A stretch of DNA of 64,000 nt from Clostridium sp. HBUAS56010 (GTDB lineage: Bacteria > Bacillota > Clostridia > Lachnospirales > Lachnospiraceae). The notes below the pieces were generated by a model that made no database searches, was not told the DNA's origin, and worked only from the letters and a program-made list of their open reading frames with translations. The position numbers and the translations under genes were made by a program. The DNA is taken from the NCBI RefSeq assembly GCF_007115105.1, contig NZ_SULJ01000001.1, forward strand, positions 496,001-560,000, given 5' to 3'. Below, piece after piece: positions 34,305-43,700 of the stretch (positions within the stretch are counted from its first letter, which is position 1; each line of letters starts with the position of its first letter).

Positions 34305-35315
34305 TTAAATGGCTTTCCATGCTTTCGGAACAAACAATTTTTCAAATTTATCAATGGCATAGCTGTCGCTCATACCAGCAATATAATCACAGACCGCCCG
34401 TTCTTTACTGGCTCCATCTTTATCCTTAAAATAGCGGTATTCCTCCGGAAGTCTGTCAGGTTGATCCATATAATACTGGAACAGCATGACAATCAGATTC
34501 TGGGCTTTGCCTTCTTCCGCTTTTGGAATCTCATTTTTATAAACATTGTTAAACATCCAGGTTCGCAGTCCCTGCATGGCTTTTTCCATGTGAGGGGACA
34601 TAATAATTTCATTCTTTCCAAGGCTGTTGCCAATAATGTCATGAATCAGATTATTCAGCCTTTCCCTGACGCTGTGTCCCAGCACATCTGTATAACATTC
34701 AGGAAGTTCCTCTTCCACAAACATCTTTGCCCGTATGGCATCGTCAATATCATGATTGATATAGGCAATCTTGTCAGACAAACGAACGATACAGCCTTCC
34801 AGCGTGGAAGGCTTACCACTGGTCCGGTGATTTAAGATTCCGTCTCTCACTTCCCATGTCAGATTCAGACCCATACCGCCTTTCTCCAATACTTCCACCA
34901 CACGGACACTCTGTTTGTAATGTTCGAATCCTTCCTTACAGATCTTATTAAGAACCGCTTCCCCGGAGTGACCAAAAGGAGTATGTCCCAAATCGTGTCC
35001 CAGAGCAATGGCTTCTGTCAGATCCTCATTCATACGAAGAGATTTGGCAATGGTTCTGGCAATCTGAGATACTTCAAGAGTATGGGTCAGTCTGGTGCGG
35101 TAATGGTCGCCCTCCGGCGCCAGAAAAACCTGGGTCTTATGCTTTAATCTGCGAAATGCCTTGCAATGAATGATCCGGTCTCTGTCCCGCTGATAAGAAG
35201 TCCGGATATCACAGGCGTCTTCCATACGTTCCCTGCCTTTACTGTCCTTGCTCAAAGACGCATAAGGGCTTAAATATGCTTCTTCCCACTTTTCCGTGGA
35301 TTCTCTGATATTCAT
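34305..35315 (-). CDS. dgt: dGTP triphosphohydrolase-like HD protein
   Basis: 336 residues. HD metal motif parts: CKAFRRLKHKTQVF, THTLEVSQIARTIA (His ligand), ALGHDLGHTPFGHSGE (the HD pair) and SDKIAYINHDIDDA. This is the short dGTPase-like form common before dnaG in Clostridia. It hydrolyses dNTPs to nucleosides and triphosphate (family knowledge). It begins the dgt-dnaG-rpoD-trmK-nif3 gene block. Confidence 0.93.
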   Translation of the reverse strand: MNIRESTEKWEEAYLSPYASLSKDSKGRERMEDACDIRTSYQRDRDRIIHCKAFRRLKHKTQVFLAPEGDHYRTRLTHTLEVSQIARTIAKSLRMNEDLTEAIALGHDLGHTPFGHSGEAVLNKICKEGFEHYKQSVRVVEVLEKGGMGLNLTWEVRDGILNHRTSGKPSTLEGCIVRLSDKIAYINHDIDDAIRAKMFVEEELPECYTDVLGHSVRERLNNLIHDIIGNSLGKNEIIMSPHMEKAMQGLRTWMFNNVYKNEIPKAEEGKAQNLIVMLFQYYMDQPDRLPEEYRYFKDKDGASKERAVCDYIAGMSDSYAIDKFEKLFVPKAWKAI

Positions 35316-35404
35316 TCACTCACATCCTTTGCCCAAAGTTATGTTACATTATATCATATTTTCTGTGATTTTAATACCCTATATTGAAATATTTGCAATT
35401 CATA

Positions 35405-36235
35405 TCACCGGTTTCCGGATATGTTTTTTCTATAAGCGCTGGGCAGGCAGCCATACCGTTTTTTAAATGCTTTTGAAAAAGATCTGCTGTCCGGAAAACC
35501 ATGATTCATGGCAATCTCGCCGATCTCATGATCGGTTCCTACCAATTCTCTGACCGCATATTTCACACGCAGGTCAATTAAGTAAGTGCGATAATTAACC
35601 TGCGCATATTTTTGAAAGATTCTGGATAAATAGGTGGGGCTGAATCCAAAGCGCCCTGCAACTTCCTCAAGCTTTAACTCCTGATCATAATTGTCCCGCA
35701 TATACTGCGTAACATCAGAAAGCTTATCAAGCTGCTTTTTCTGCCTGATAACTTCTTTATCCATGGTTTCCGTCTTAAATTCTGTGACCAGAAGGTACAG
35801 CAATTCATAAAAACGGCTCTTTACCTGTAAGCGGTAACCATAATCCTGTTTTTCATAGATAGAAAACATGGAATTGACCAGATCTGTAAGCATCTTATTA
35901 GAAACTTCATCCTTTTTTTCAAAATTAATATATCCGTCTTCTCCCAGATATTCTTTAAACGTATCCCCAGGAATCTGTAATACCACCGTTGTGTTCGGTT
36001 CTGGACATGCAATGGAGTGAATCTCATTGGAATTCACCAATACAAAATCCTGTCTGCCAAGAGGTAAATGGCGGTTGTTAATATAAAAATCCATCCGGCC
36101 TTCCTGGACCAGGAATATCTCCACGGAATGATGCCAGTGTTTTGTGACCTTATAATTACCTTCTCTGCCTTCAAAGACAAATAATTTAAAAGGCAGATCA
36201 TCATTTGGAATAATCAGTTCATACCGAACGTCCAT
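35405..36235 (-). CDS. AraC-family regulator with cupin sensor domain
   Basis: 276 residues. The N-terminal ~150 residues form a cupin (KHWHHSVEIFLVQEGRMDFYINN). The C-terminal ~100 hold two helix-turn-helix units (KLEEVAGRFGFSPTYLSRIFQKY and IGEIAMNHGFPDSRSFSKAFKKRYGCLPSAYR). Such proteins usually regulate sugar or polysaccharide genes. No target operon is adjacent, as the neighbours are dgt and a subtilase. The pectinesterase 5 kb away is one possible target, but this is only a guess. Confidence 0.92.
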   Translation of the reverse strand: MDVRYELIIPNDDLPFKLFVFEGREGNYKVTKHWHHSVEIFLVQEGRMDFYINNRHLPLGRQDFVLVNSNEIHSIACPEPNTTVVLQIPGDTFKEYLGEDGYINFEKKDEVSNKMLTDLVNSMFSIYEKQDYGYRLQVKSRFYELLYLLVTEFKTETMDKEVIRQKKQLDKLSDVTQYMRDNYDQELKLEEVAGRFGFSPTYLSRIFQKYAQVNYRTYLIDLRVKYAVRELVGTDHEIGEIAMNHGFPDSRSFSKAFKKRYGCLPSAYRKNISGNR

Positions 36236-36309
36236 CAGACACCTCCCGAAAAAGTTCTGCTCTTATTATAAATCATTTTCGATAAATTTCCAATGGATTT
36301 TCCAATATG

Positions 36310-38013
36310 CTACACCGGAAGACTGTCACTGACACATAAGACCCCATAACCCAGTTCCGGATTTGGATACTGCTCGATTCCAGGCAGTTTTCTTGTTCCC
36401 CGGATCAAATATGCCTTTACCTTTTCCCCGAATAAAAACGGATCTCTGCCGTCTACAATTCCCCACTGCATTAAAAGAGCAGAACTTCCTGTAACAAAAG
36501 GGGTTGCAAAAGAAGTTCCCGTAACCGTATCATATCCTCCTCCCGCTTTTGCAGCAATAATTCCTACTCCTGGCGCCGCCAGATCTGGTTTTACCTGATT
36601 GGTTCTTCTGGTATAGCCTCTTCCTGAGAAATCAGCATAAGACTGGAACGTGTCATCATAGGCACCTACAGAGATCACTTTTGCTGCGGTGGAAGGAATG
36701 GTCAGTGTGGTTTCCGGTGTTGCCCGCAAAAAACGGGTGGACTCATTTAGCACGCCTGCTGATGGAAGCCACAGATCATATTTCCCCTCTACAATCTGCC
36801 TTGGCGTCAGACGGAATTTCCAGATTCCGCTTTCTATGTAAGTATCAAGAGGGATGAAATCCATATAGATCTCCTGAGCCACACTGTAAGGTCCCGGTTT
36901 TCCGTAATACAGTAAAATCCGGGTATCCCTGTAATTAATGGTCTGGGGACCAAGCCGGCTGCTAATGGGACCAATCACTTCCCCGGAAGGTGTAATAATG
37001 CTGATGTCAAAAATATCTGCATACGATTTCCATAGCTGAACGCTGAAACTCTGCTGGTATCCACCCACACCTAATTCCACCTCTTCCGGTGCCGCCATGG
37101 TCAATGCACCGGAGATATGCCCGCCTGCCACACCTTCGTTGCCGGTTCCTGCTACAATTACAGTTCTTCCGTAATTGGAAATATCATCAAGAAATGTTTC
37201 TAAAAGGCTGGTACCGTCATGGGAACCGTAAGTATTTCCAAAACTCAGATTAATGGCAACCGGCATCTGCATCTCCACCGCTTCTCTCACCACAAAATTT
37301 ACTGCTTTCATCAGCTCCGTTGTCCTGGGGAATCCGCCTTCCTGCGGTATGCCAAGTTTTACAACCAGGAGAGGACTTTCATAAGCAATTCCTCTGTACT
37401 GCCCTCTGTTCTCTCTGCCGTTTCCCGCCGCAATGGATGCAACGGCCGTTCCGTGACCGCTTATATCCACAGAAGGCACCAGCGCTCTTGCACCTGCCCG
37501 GCTTCCGGTTGCCAGTGCTTCGTTGATTTCCTCTGCCGTAAATACCCGGTCAAGAGTCTGGTCCCACAGCTTGACAATTCTTGTGGTTCCATCTTCATTA
37601 CGAAAATCCTGATGGTAATAATCAATTCCAGAATCAATAACAGCCACCAAAACTCCTCTTCCATTGAGAATGCTTCTTCCCTGTTGGACCAAATTGACGC
37701 AAGAGGCCGCTTTTGCCTGGTTAATAGCAAAAAACAGCCTCTTTGGTTTTTCCACATATTCAATTTGCGGCAGACGGCTCAGGGTATCTATATAAGATTC
37801 CGGAACCCTTAATATAGCATATTCATTGAGCATAGGCTCTACCACAATTCCCACTGCCGAAAGCCCGCTTATGTCGCCGGAATATTTTACAATCACATCC
37901 CAGGCATTCTCTTCCGGAACATATCCTACATTTAAATTACCCGATTTCTCCCGCTCCTCAGGGGTGGAACTGAGGGCAAGATTCAGCAGATTCTCCAGCT
38001 TCTGATCCTGCAT
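36310..38013 (-). CDS. Subtilisin-like serine protease (S8, Csp-like)
   Basis: 567 residues without a signal peptide. The triad is complete: Asp127 in VAVIDSGID, His187 in DISGHGTAVAS and Ser501 in GTSFATP. A large insert between His and Ser (about 310-450, beta-rich) is as in clostridial Csp germination proteases and other Clostridia S8 proteins. Because all three residues are present it is likely active, unlike CspA/CspC pseudoproteases. A role in spore germination is an inference from family and the nearby SpoIID and SleB-like genes. Confidence 0.88.
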   Translation of the reverse strand: MQDQKLENLLNLALSSTPEEREKSGNLNVGYVPEENAWDVIVKYSGDISGLSAVGIVVEPMLNEYAILRVPESYIDTLSRLPQIEYVEKPKRLFFAINQAKAASCVNLVQQGRSILNGRGVLVAVIDSGIDYYHQDFRNEDGTTRIVKLWDQTLDRVFTAEEINEALATGSRAGARALVPSVDISGHGTAVASIAAGNGRENRGQYRGIAYESPLLVVKLGIPQEGGFPRTTELMKAVNFVVREAVEMQMPVAINLSFGNTYGSHDGTSLLETFLDDISNYGRTVIVAGTGNEGVAGGHISGALTMAAPEEVELGVGGYQQSFSVQLWKSYADIFDISIITPSGEVIGPISSRLGPQTINYRDTRILLYYGKPGPYSVAQEIYMDFIPLDTYIESGIWKFRLTPRQIVEGKYDLWLPSAGVLNESTRFLRATPETTLTIPSTAAKVISVGAYDDTFQSYADFSGRGYTRRTNQVKPDLAAPGVGIIAAKAGGGYDTVTGTSFATPFVTGSSALLMQWGIVDGRDPFLFGEKVKAYLIRGTRKLPGIEQYPNPELGYGVLCVSDSLPV

Positions 38014-38066
38014 ATGTTATTCCTGTGCTTTTTTATCATCCTACGCAGGAATCACCGATCTCATGA

Positions 38067-40337
38067 CTATCCCTGATCCGCTTCTCTTACCTCTGCCCCG
38101 TTATAGAAAAACTTCAGAATATCTTCATAGGTTTTCCCTTCCTTTGCCATTGCCTGTGCCCCATTCTGGCTCATACCCACTCCATGTCCGTATCCTCCCC
38201 CGGAGATATGAAATGTTGTAATGTTTTTATCATCAACCCCAAGATTATCAATGGCAATGTAAGCGCTTGGCAGGGAATCAAAATTCTTCATTGTGCTTCC
38301 ATCTTTTTTAGTGAGAACCATATATTTGTTCCCCAGCCTTGCTCTCACCTGACCTTCTCCGCTGATGGTCATCACACCTTCAGAACCTTCAACCCGAAGT
38401 TTTTTTACGATTCCACCAACCCCTCTTTCTGTAACGGTTATATTCAAAATAGAACCTACTTCTGTAATCTCTTCCTCCAACTGGCGGTTGGTCACCGTGG
38501 TCTCCCACCGGTACATGGGATAAGAAGAGTCATAGGAAGGATATTCTTTGTTCTTTATAAAAGTTTCAAAATCCCCATTGGTAGACAGATTCAACACACC
38601 TCTGTTATCCTGTAAAAGACTGCCATCCAGATAAGGGAAACGGGAAGGGTCGCCTCCCCAGATACTGCCGTCTGTGGTGTGACCGCAGGACGTGGAAAAA
38701 TAAAATGCCTCTATAGGAGTCTGGTCATAAAATAATAATTTGCCATAGGTTTCCTGAACCGCTTCCTGGGTCTTTGACCCGGTAGGAAGATTATTATATA
38801 CCTGGAACCTGGTACTGTCATCCACATGTGCGCCGTACCTGCTGTAGGAATTGCTCTGAATCTGGCGGTAAGCATAAGTCCTGGCACAAACAGCCTGGGC
38901 TTTTAACGCTTCTTTGTCATAACTGTTAGGCATCTCACTGGGCACCACTTTTGTCAGATAATCTTCCAGATACAGTTCATTGACAAGAAGAAGACCTTGC
39001 TGGTCTTTGCGAATCTCAATGGTTCCGTTATAGGACGGAGTCCCATAGGATCTGGTGATAGAATTAACAGCAATGGAATCTCCCGGCTCCACAGGTTCGG
39101 CAACTATTCTTCCGTCTTTCAGACGATCATCCGAAGGGGAAATAACAACCTCTGCTCCAGCAGGAAGTGAGACATTCCCATCTCCATAAGTCAACACAAG
39201 ACCGCTTTTTGCAGACAGTGTCACTGACGGATGGAAAATCGACTGGAAATCAGAATTCATCAACAAAACCCTGATGCTCTTTGCATCAAATTCCCTTACC
39301 AGCAAAGCAGCACACAACTTCCCATGGGCTACAACAAAATCCTGAATGTCATAGCCTACCAGAACATCAGAAATGGATCGTTCTTCAAACTGTCCATACA
39401 GCCGGTATACTTTAAAGTCTTTATCCAGTTTCAGGTTTCCATAACCCTCAATTTCAATGGAATTATCTTTCACTGCCAATACTTTTCCGGAAATTCTTTT
39501 TTTCTTCATGGTGACTTTTAAAAGGGTTCCCTTTTTCATTGTCACATCCGCCAGATTATTGGCAAAATCCTCTGGCCGCCCCATGGAAGCATCGAAAGGC
39601 AGATTCCTTTCTACGGATCCCAGGTGCAGTAAAACTGTGCCAGGCTCTGCCGTTGTAAGCCAGACGTTTTTATATGTAACGGTATCTGTAACTGCCTCTC
39701 TCATGGCAATGATCTCATCGCCTCTGACCACCACTTTTACTTCCCAGTCAAGATAGGAATCCAGACTGATTCCTTCAAAACGATAATTCCCCTGGCTTGT
39801 GTAAGCCGTCCAGGGAGTCGCTGCGGGTATATTGGTAGGTGTACCATAAAGGAGAACATTCAAATCTTTTACATTGCCCTCTTTGTCAAGAGATTTTCTC
39901 AGTTCTTCATAAAGGTTCCACCACTGATCGGCAGATACCTGCTTATTCTTTTTCTTTTTCCCTGTTTTAAAATCTTTTCCCGAACCCGGAACCAAAGATT
40001 CCGCAAGGTTTCGTGCATCCTGGTAGGTCAGAAAGCCTTCTGCAGTTTCTTTTCTTGCAGGCACCTCTTTCTGATCCAAATAACCTTTTGCGTAAAGGTA
40101 ACTCATATATTTTACATACCAGTTGTCCTTTTCCGTCTTAGAAAAATAATCCTGCTTTTGATCCGCCAGCGTCTTCTCACAACTTTCCCGGTCTATAAGA
40201 AGCAGAACTGCGGATTTATAAGCAAGTCCTCTTGATATTCCTTCCGGTTCCGGTTCATTAATCAAAATAATCACAATGAGAAACAAAACCAAAAGAGGAA
40301 TTCCCACAATAAATCCAATAAATGTCTTTTTATTCAT
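38067..40337 (-). CDS. SpoIID/LytB-domain protein
   Basis: 756 residues. One N-terminal membrane helix (FIGFIVGIPLLVLFLIVIILI) is followed by an S-layer-homology-like helical region and beta modules (about 180-430). The C-terminal ~300 residues are a SpoIID domain: LYLEDYLTKVVPSEMPNSYDKEALKAQAVCARTYA, STSCGHTTD and, at the end, GGGYGHGVGMSQNGAQAMAKEG. SpoIID-type proteins are lytic transglycosylases acting on stem-peptide-free glycan in engulfment. This one is much longer than SpoIID, so a wall-remodelling paralogue is likely. Confidence 0.9.
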   Translation of the reverse strand: MNKKTFIGFIVGIPLLVLFLIVIILINEPEPEGISRGLAYKSAVLLLIDRESCEKTLADQKQDYFSKTEKDNWYVKYMSYLYAKGYLDQKEVPARKETAEGFLTYQDARNLAESLVPGSGKDFKTGKKKKNKQVSADQWWNLYEELRKSLDKEGNVKDLNVLLYGTPTNIPAATPWTAYTSQGNYRFEGISLDSYLDWEVKVVVRGDEIIAMREAVTDTVTYKNVWLTTAEPGTVLLHLGSVERNLPFDASMGRPEDFANNLADVTMKKGTLLKVTMKKKRISGKVLAVKDNSIEIEGYGNLKLDKDFKVYRLYGQFEERSISDVLVGYDIQDFVVAHGKLCAALLVREFDAKSIRVLLMNSDFQSIFHPSVTLSAKSGLVLTYGDGNVSLPAGAEVVISPSDDRLKDGRIVAEPVEPGDSIAVNSITRSYGTPSYNGTIEIRKDQQGLLLVNELYLEDYLTKVVPSEMPNSYDKEALKAQAVCARTYAYRQIQSNSYSRYGAHVDDSTRFQVYNNLPTGSKTQEAVQETYGKLLFYDQTPIEAFYFSTSCGHTTDGSIWGGDPSRFPYLDGSLLQDNRGVLNLSTNGDFETFIKNKEYPSYDSSYPMYRWETTVTNRQLEEEITEVGSILNITVTERGVGGIVKKLRVEGSEGVMTISGEGQVRARLGNKYMVLTKKDGSTMKNFDSLPSAYIAIDNLGVDDKNITTFHISGGGYGHGVGMSQNGAQAMAKEGKTYEDILKFFYNGAEVREADQG

Positions 40338-40653
40338 GTGCTCCTCTTAATCCATCCTATTTTCTTATACTCAATCATCCTCTGAGTAAAGTTAAAGCAG
40401 CGATCGCTCGCTGCTTTTTTTCTTTGGTAACCCCAAAATGCCGGTTCTTACTTATTGACGCCTAGCTTTGCTAGGTGGGCGACCTCACTCAGATTTCTGC
40501 CTTCCACTGCAATGGAGGCCTGACATCCATCTGAAAATATTGGAATCCCAAAAGTCATAATGTAGGTTCAAAAAAGGTAAGAGTATCGCACATTCCAGGA
40601 ATTACATTCCATTACTTCTATGGCATTTAGTATACACCAATTTAATTTAATTT
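40338..40653. other. Intergenic region with several hairpins, no gene recognised
   Basis: The 316-bp gap holds a bidirectional terminator-like hairpin (GCAGCGA/TCGCTGC around 40397-40417 with a plus-strand T-run). It also holds CCTAGC-TTT-GCTAGG (about 40462-40476), a near-palindrome around CCACTGCAATGG, and a short minus-strand frame of about 37 codons (MTFGIPIFSDGCQASIAVEG...) without a ribosome site. It looks like remnant or structured noncoding DNA. I cannot assign it. Confidence 0.5.
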
Positions 40654-40935
40654 TCAAGTTCCTTTTGTTGTCAGTTTTGGATTTACATTTCTGCCCATCA
40701 GTCTGGCATGATCCACATAAAGTTCCAGGTGTTTTAAAAGAGGTTCACAGGAATCTTCCTGGATCATCAGCTCCAGTCCTTCAACTGTCGCCAAAGAGAG
40801 TACGGAAAGCAATGACTTTGCATTGACTATACTATCACCGCACACCAGTAATATGTGTTCTTTAAATTTACTGGCAATGGCAACAAATTCCAGAATGGAA
40901 TCCATCCCCCAAAAGCCAATCTCCACCTTCCTCAT
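40654..40935 (-). CDS. HPr-like domain protein lacking the phosphorylatable histidine
   Basis: 93 residues. The second half fits HPr: ASKFKEHILLVCGDSIVNAKSLLSVLSLATVEGLELMI aligns with the HPr region around regulatory Ser46. The first part lacks the GIHARPA motif with the active histidine; the equivalent stretch reads FWGMDSILEF. It is therefore not an ordinary PTS phosphocarrier. It might bind HPr partners such as CcpA, or be a diverged fold. The gene stands alone. The family call is by eye. Confidence 0.65.
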   Translation of the reverse strand: MRKVEIGFWGMDSILEFVAIASKFKEHILLVCGDSIVNAKSLLSVLSLATVEGLELMIQEDSCEPLLKHLELYVDHARLMGRNVNPKLTTKGT

Positions 40936-41095
40936 CTTTCGTATCCTCCTGACTGGTTGATCTAGGGCGTGTAGATTGAATCAATGAGTTTTCAACCATG
41001 CCCTAACAGCAAAAAAATCTTTTATACAAGTAGAGACCTAGTATAGCATACCAGAAAATATTCTGCAAATCAAAAATCGTTTCTCTTGCAAATTT

Positions 41096-41124
41096 TCTAT
41101 ATATTGTTTATATTTATAATATGT
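41096..41124 (+). promoter_or_regulatory. Promoter before pectinesterase
   Basis: -35 TTGCAA (41096-41101) and -10 TATATT (41119-41124), 17-bp spacing, 35 bp before the ATG. Confidence 0.45.
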
Positions 41125-41158
41125 TTTGCATTTTGTACACAAAGAAAGAAGGGACATT

Positions 41159-42124
41159 ATGATACATATTTCACAGGATGGAACCGGAGATTTTAAAACC
41201 ATTACAGATGCTTTGAATTCTCTTCCAAAAAACAACACAACCGAACAGATTCTTTATATTCATAAAGGGATTTATGAAGAACAGATTACAGTAAGCGTTC
41301 CATTTGTAACTTTTGAAGGAGAGGATGCCGATAATACGATCCTGTCTTATGGTCTTTATGCCAGAATGCTCATGGAAGACGGAGAAAAAAGAGGAACCTT
41401 CCGTACTTACTCCAGTCTCATTGACACACATGATTTCACAGCAAGAAATCTCACATTTGAAAACAGTGCGGGAAAAGGCACTGACGTGGGACAGGCACTT
41501 GCCCTTTATGCGGACGGGGACCGGCTGGTTTTTGAAAACTGCCGTCTTTTAGGAAATCAGGATACTCTGTTTACCGGACCTCTTCCGGAAAAAGAAATGC
41601 AGGTTAACGGATTTATCGGACCAAAACAGCATGATCCCAGAATCAATGGACGCCAGTATTACAAAAACTGTTATATTGAAGGAGATATTGACTTTATCTT
41701 TGGAAGTGCCACTGCATATTTTGAAAACTGCACATTTTTTTCTAAATACACTGGAAAAGAAATCAGCAGCTATGTTACTGCCGCTTCAACTCCAAAGGGA
41801 CAGAAATACGGTTACGTTATGGATCACTGCCGTTTTGAAAGCAATTGCCCGCCTGATAACGCTTATCTTGGACGCCCATGGCGGGAATATGCAAAGACAG
41901 TTCTGATCCATTGCTTTATGGACGATCATATTTGTAAAGAGGGCTGGCATGACTGGGGAAAAGAAGCCGCTCATGAGCATAGCTTTTATGCAGAATATAA
42001 AAGTTATGGTCCCGGTGCAGTCATGGAGAAACGGCCGGACTGGATTCACCATTTAAAAAATGAAGATCTTCCCACCTACACAAAGGAAGCTGTGTTAGGC
42101 GGCAGTGATCACTGGAGACCATAA
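41159..42124 (+). CDS. Pectin methylesterase (carbohydrate esterase family 8)
   Basis: About 321 residues from the ATG at 41159 (MIHISQDGTGDFKTI), with AAGAAGGG upstream. Family motifs are GTGDFKTITDALN, QALALYADGDRLVFENCRLLGNQDTLF (with the catalytic Asp and Gln), YIEGDIDFIFGSATAYFENC (second Asp) and YLGRPWREYAKTV (Arg, Trp). No signal peptide is visible, so it is probably cytosolic and acts on imported pectin fragments. It removes methyl groups from polygalacturonate. No other pectin gene is in the window. Confidence 0.93.
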   Translation: MIHISQDGTGDFKTITDALNSLPKNNTTEQILYIHKGIYEEQITVSVPFVTFEGEDADNTILSYGLYARMLMEDGEKRGTFRTYSSLIDTHDFTARNLTFENSAGKGTDVGQALALYADGDRLVFENCRLLGNQDTLFTGPLPEKEMQVNGFIGPKQHDPRINGRQYYKNCYIEGDIDFIFGSATAYFENCTFFSKYTGKEISSYVTAASTPKGQKYGYVMDHCRFESNCPPDNAYLGRPWREYAKTVLIHCFMDDHICKEGWHDWGKEAAHEHSFYAEYKSYGPGAVMEKRPDWIHHLKNEDLPTYTKEAVLGGSDHWRP

Positions 42125-42169
42125 AAAAACAGGATTCGGTCACTCACTCTGGACCGAATCCTGTTTTTT
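42124..42169. terminator. Bidirectional terminator between convergent genes
   Basis: A 17-bp stem AAAAAACAGGATTCGGT/ACCGAATCCTGTTTTTT, with T-runs on both strands. It serves the pectinesterase (plus) and the YhcH gene (minus). Confidence 0.9.
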
Positions 42170-42632
42170 AGTTTTCCCTGATCTTAACAATTACTTTTTT
42201 AATTGGTGCAGGCTCTCCAGCCGCTGCCTTTGGCTTATGACCATCCCATGGATTAAATATCATATATTCCCCGGCCTTTACAACTACCTTTAAGCCCGGA
42301 TTTTCATTGTCGTAAAATACAACATCTTTTTCTTCGTTATAAGGTACTTTAACATTCAACTCTTCAACGGGTGCATATGTCATAGTCTCAGTACCGGATA
42401 TCATATATTGAATATCGGAATAATCACGATGTGTCTCGTATTTTGCCTCTTCCCAGGGAAGGGTTGTATACTCAACTACGTTCGCATAAACATTCTTACC
42501 GTCAATCTCATACTTACCTGGTGCCAGGCTCTCTAAATCGGTATTCTTAAGAAAATCAATTGCTTTTGCATATCTTCCTTCTACTCCAAGGTTTCTGTAA
42601 AAATCAAGGTTCTTTGTTAAATCAAAAATCAT
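42168..42632 (-). CDS. YhcH/YjgK/YiaL family protein
   Basis: About 154 residues from the ATG at 42632 (MIFDLTKNLDFYRNLG) with AAAGGAGAG upstream. A cupin-like beta barrel with family motifs: EYTTLPWEEAKYETHRDYSDIQYMISG and a metal-ligand-like MIFNPWDGHKPKAA near the C-terminus. Members act as sugar anomerases or sialic-acid/uronate-related accessory enzymes. The convergent pectinesterase is the only sugar-related neighbour. Confidence 0.9.
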   Translation of the reverse strand: MIFDLTKNLDFYRNLGVEGRYAKAIDFLKNTDLESLAPGKYEIDGKNVYANVVEYTTLPWEEAKYETHRDYSDIQYMISGTETMTYAPVEELNVKVPYNEEKDVVFYDNENPGLKVVVKAGEYMIFNPWDGHKPKAAAGEPAPIKKVIVKIREN

Positions 42633-42737
42633 AATATTACTCTCCTTTTGTGTATAATATCCTTCCAATACTGTCCTTTTTCAGGATTCAGCCAGACAAC
42701 TATAGTATACACCTAAAGCGGAGATTTTCACAATGCT

Positions 42738-43625
42738 TTATTTGAAAAATTCGTGATTTTCATGCTGAAATAAATAAGTCAGTCTGGAATCAAACCAACG
42801 GACTGCTCCATTTTTTGATCCTCTCCGGTTCATAAAAAACAATGCACCTTCGGAATAATCCTCTCCTGACAAAGCCCGGTCAACACACTGCCTGGTATCC
42901 TCTGTCACTTTCACGGTATTGATTCTGCCGTTTGATACTGGGGAGAACTGGGAAGGGGAATAAACAACTCCTCTTACCGTATCCGGAAATTTACCGCTTT
43001 TCACACGGTTTAATATTACATTCGCTACAAGAATTTTACCCTTGTTATCGCATACCCCTGCCTCTGCCTGAACGATCTTTAAAAGGACCTGATAGTCATC
43101 CTGTGACACAGACATGGCATGGACCGCCTTTTCTTCTTCGGCCTTTCTGGCTGCCTCTTCTGCTGCTTTTCTTTGTTCTTCTGCTATTCTAGCCGCTTCT
43201 TCTGCCTGCCGTTTTGCCTCTTCTTCTTCAGCGATCTGGGTATGAACCAACTTGATACGGGCCTGGGATTCCTCTTCCAGCTCCTGTTTCTGAACAACCT
43301 CTTTAACCAGTAAGTTACCGGCTAACTGATGCGCTTGCATTCTGGCTTCGGTAAGCGTAATTTGTACTTTTGCTTGTGTAGCTGTTTCCTCTTCTTCAAC
43401 CGTTTCTTCTTGTGTATCGGCGCCTGGAGCTGGCGTTTCAGCAAATGCCGTCAACGCATTTTTACCGCCGCTTCCAAATCCTGTCGAAGTAAACGCAACA
43501 ACAGTAATGACAGCCGCTCCCGTCATAAAAACCGCAGACGAACGGTACATCTTCTTCGTGACTTTTACAGCCATTCCCCTGAAGAACTGACATATCTGTT
43601 GAAGGATAGAGCGTAGTGTAAGCAT
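42738..43625 (-). CDS. SleB-like cell wall hydrolase with coiled-coil spacer
   Basis: 295 residues. The N-terminal region is basic with a membrane helix (AVFMTGAAVITVVAFTSTGFG). A charged Glu/Ala/Lys coiled coil lies between about residues 115 and 165 (EEEEAKRQAEEAARIAEEQRK within it). The C-terminal Hydrolase_2/SleB domain is seen in VQAEAGVCDNKGKILVANVILNRVKSGKFPDTVRGVVYSPSQFSPV. It cleaves peptidoglycan. A role in germination or growth cannot be separated. Its leader has a sigma-A promoter and a folded RNA candidate (43647-43692). Confidence 0.9.
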   Translation of the reverse strand: MLTLRSILQQICQFFRGMAVKVTKKMYRSSAVFMTGAAVITVVAFTSTGFGSGGKNALTAFAETPAPGADTQEETVEEEETATQAKVQITLTEARMQAHQLAGNLLVKEVVQKQELEEESQARIKLVHTQIAEEEEAKRQAEEAARIAEEQRKAAEEAARKAEEEKAVHAMSVSQDDYQVLLKIVQAEAGVCDNKGKILVANVILNRVKSGKFPDTVRGVVYSPSQFSPVSNGRINTVKVTEDTRQCVDRALSGEDYSEGALFFMNRRGSKNGAVRWFDSRLTYLFQHENHEFFK

Positions 43626-43646
43626 ACATACTCCTCTTCTCTTATC

Positions 43647-43692
43647 TCACTTGCCATGACTGGGAGTTTATTTCCCAGCCGTTTCCGGGTGA
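43647..43692 (-). promoter_or_regulatory. Compact structured leader of the SleB-like gene (candidate)
   Basis: On the minus strand, TCAC pairs with GTGA and encloses two hairpins: CCG-GAAA-CGG and CTGGGA-AATAAAC-TCCCAG. The single-stranded TCATGGCAA follows. The three-way layout begins just after the predicted start site. I do not recognise a known riboswitch class. Confidence 0.45.
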
Positions 43693-43700
43693 CAGCCGTA

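Noticed and set aside
37219-37812. 197-codon open frame on the plus strand
   Set aside because: Antisense to the subtilase, no start site or similarity.
42950-43320. Low-complexity repeats in the SleB-like gene
   Set aside because: They encode an ordinary Glu/Ala/Lys coiled-coil spacer, not a CRISPR or tandem repeat array.
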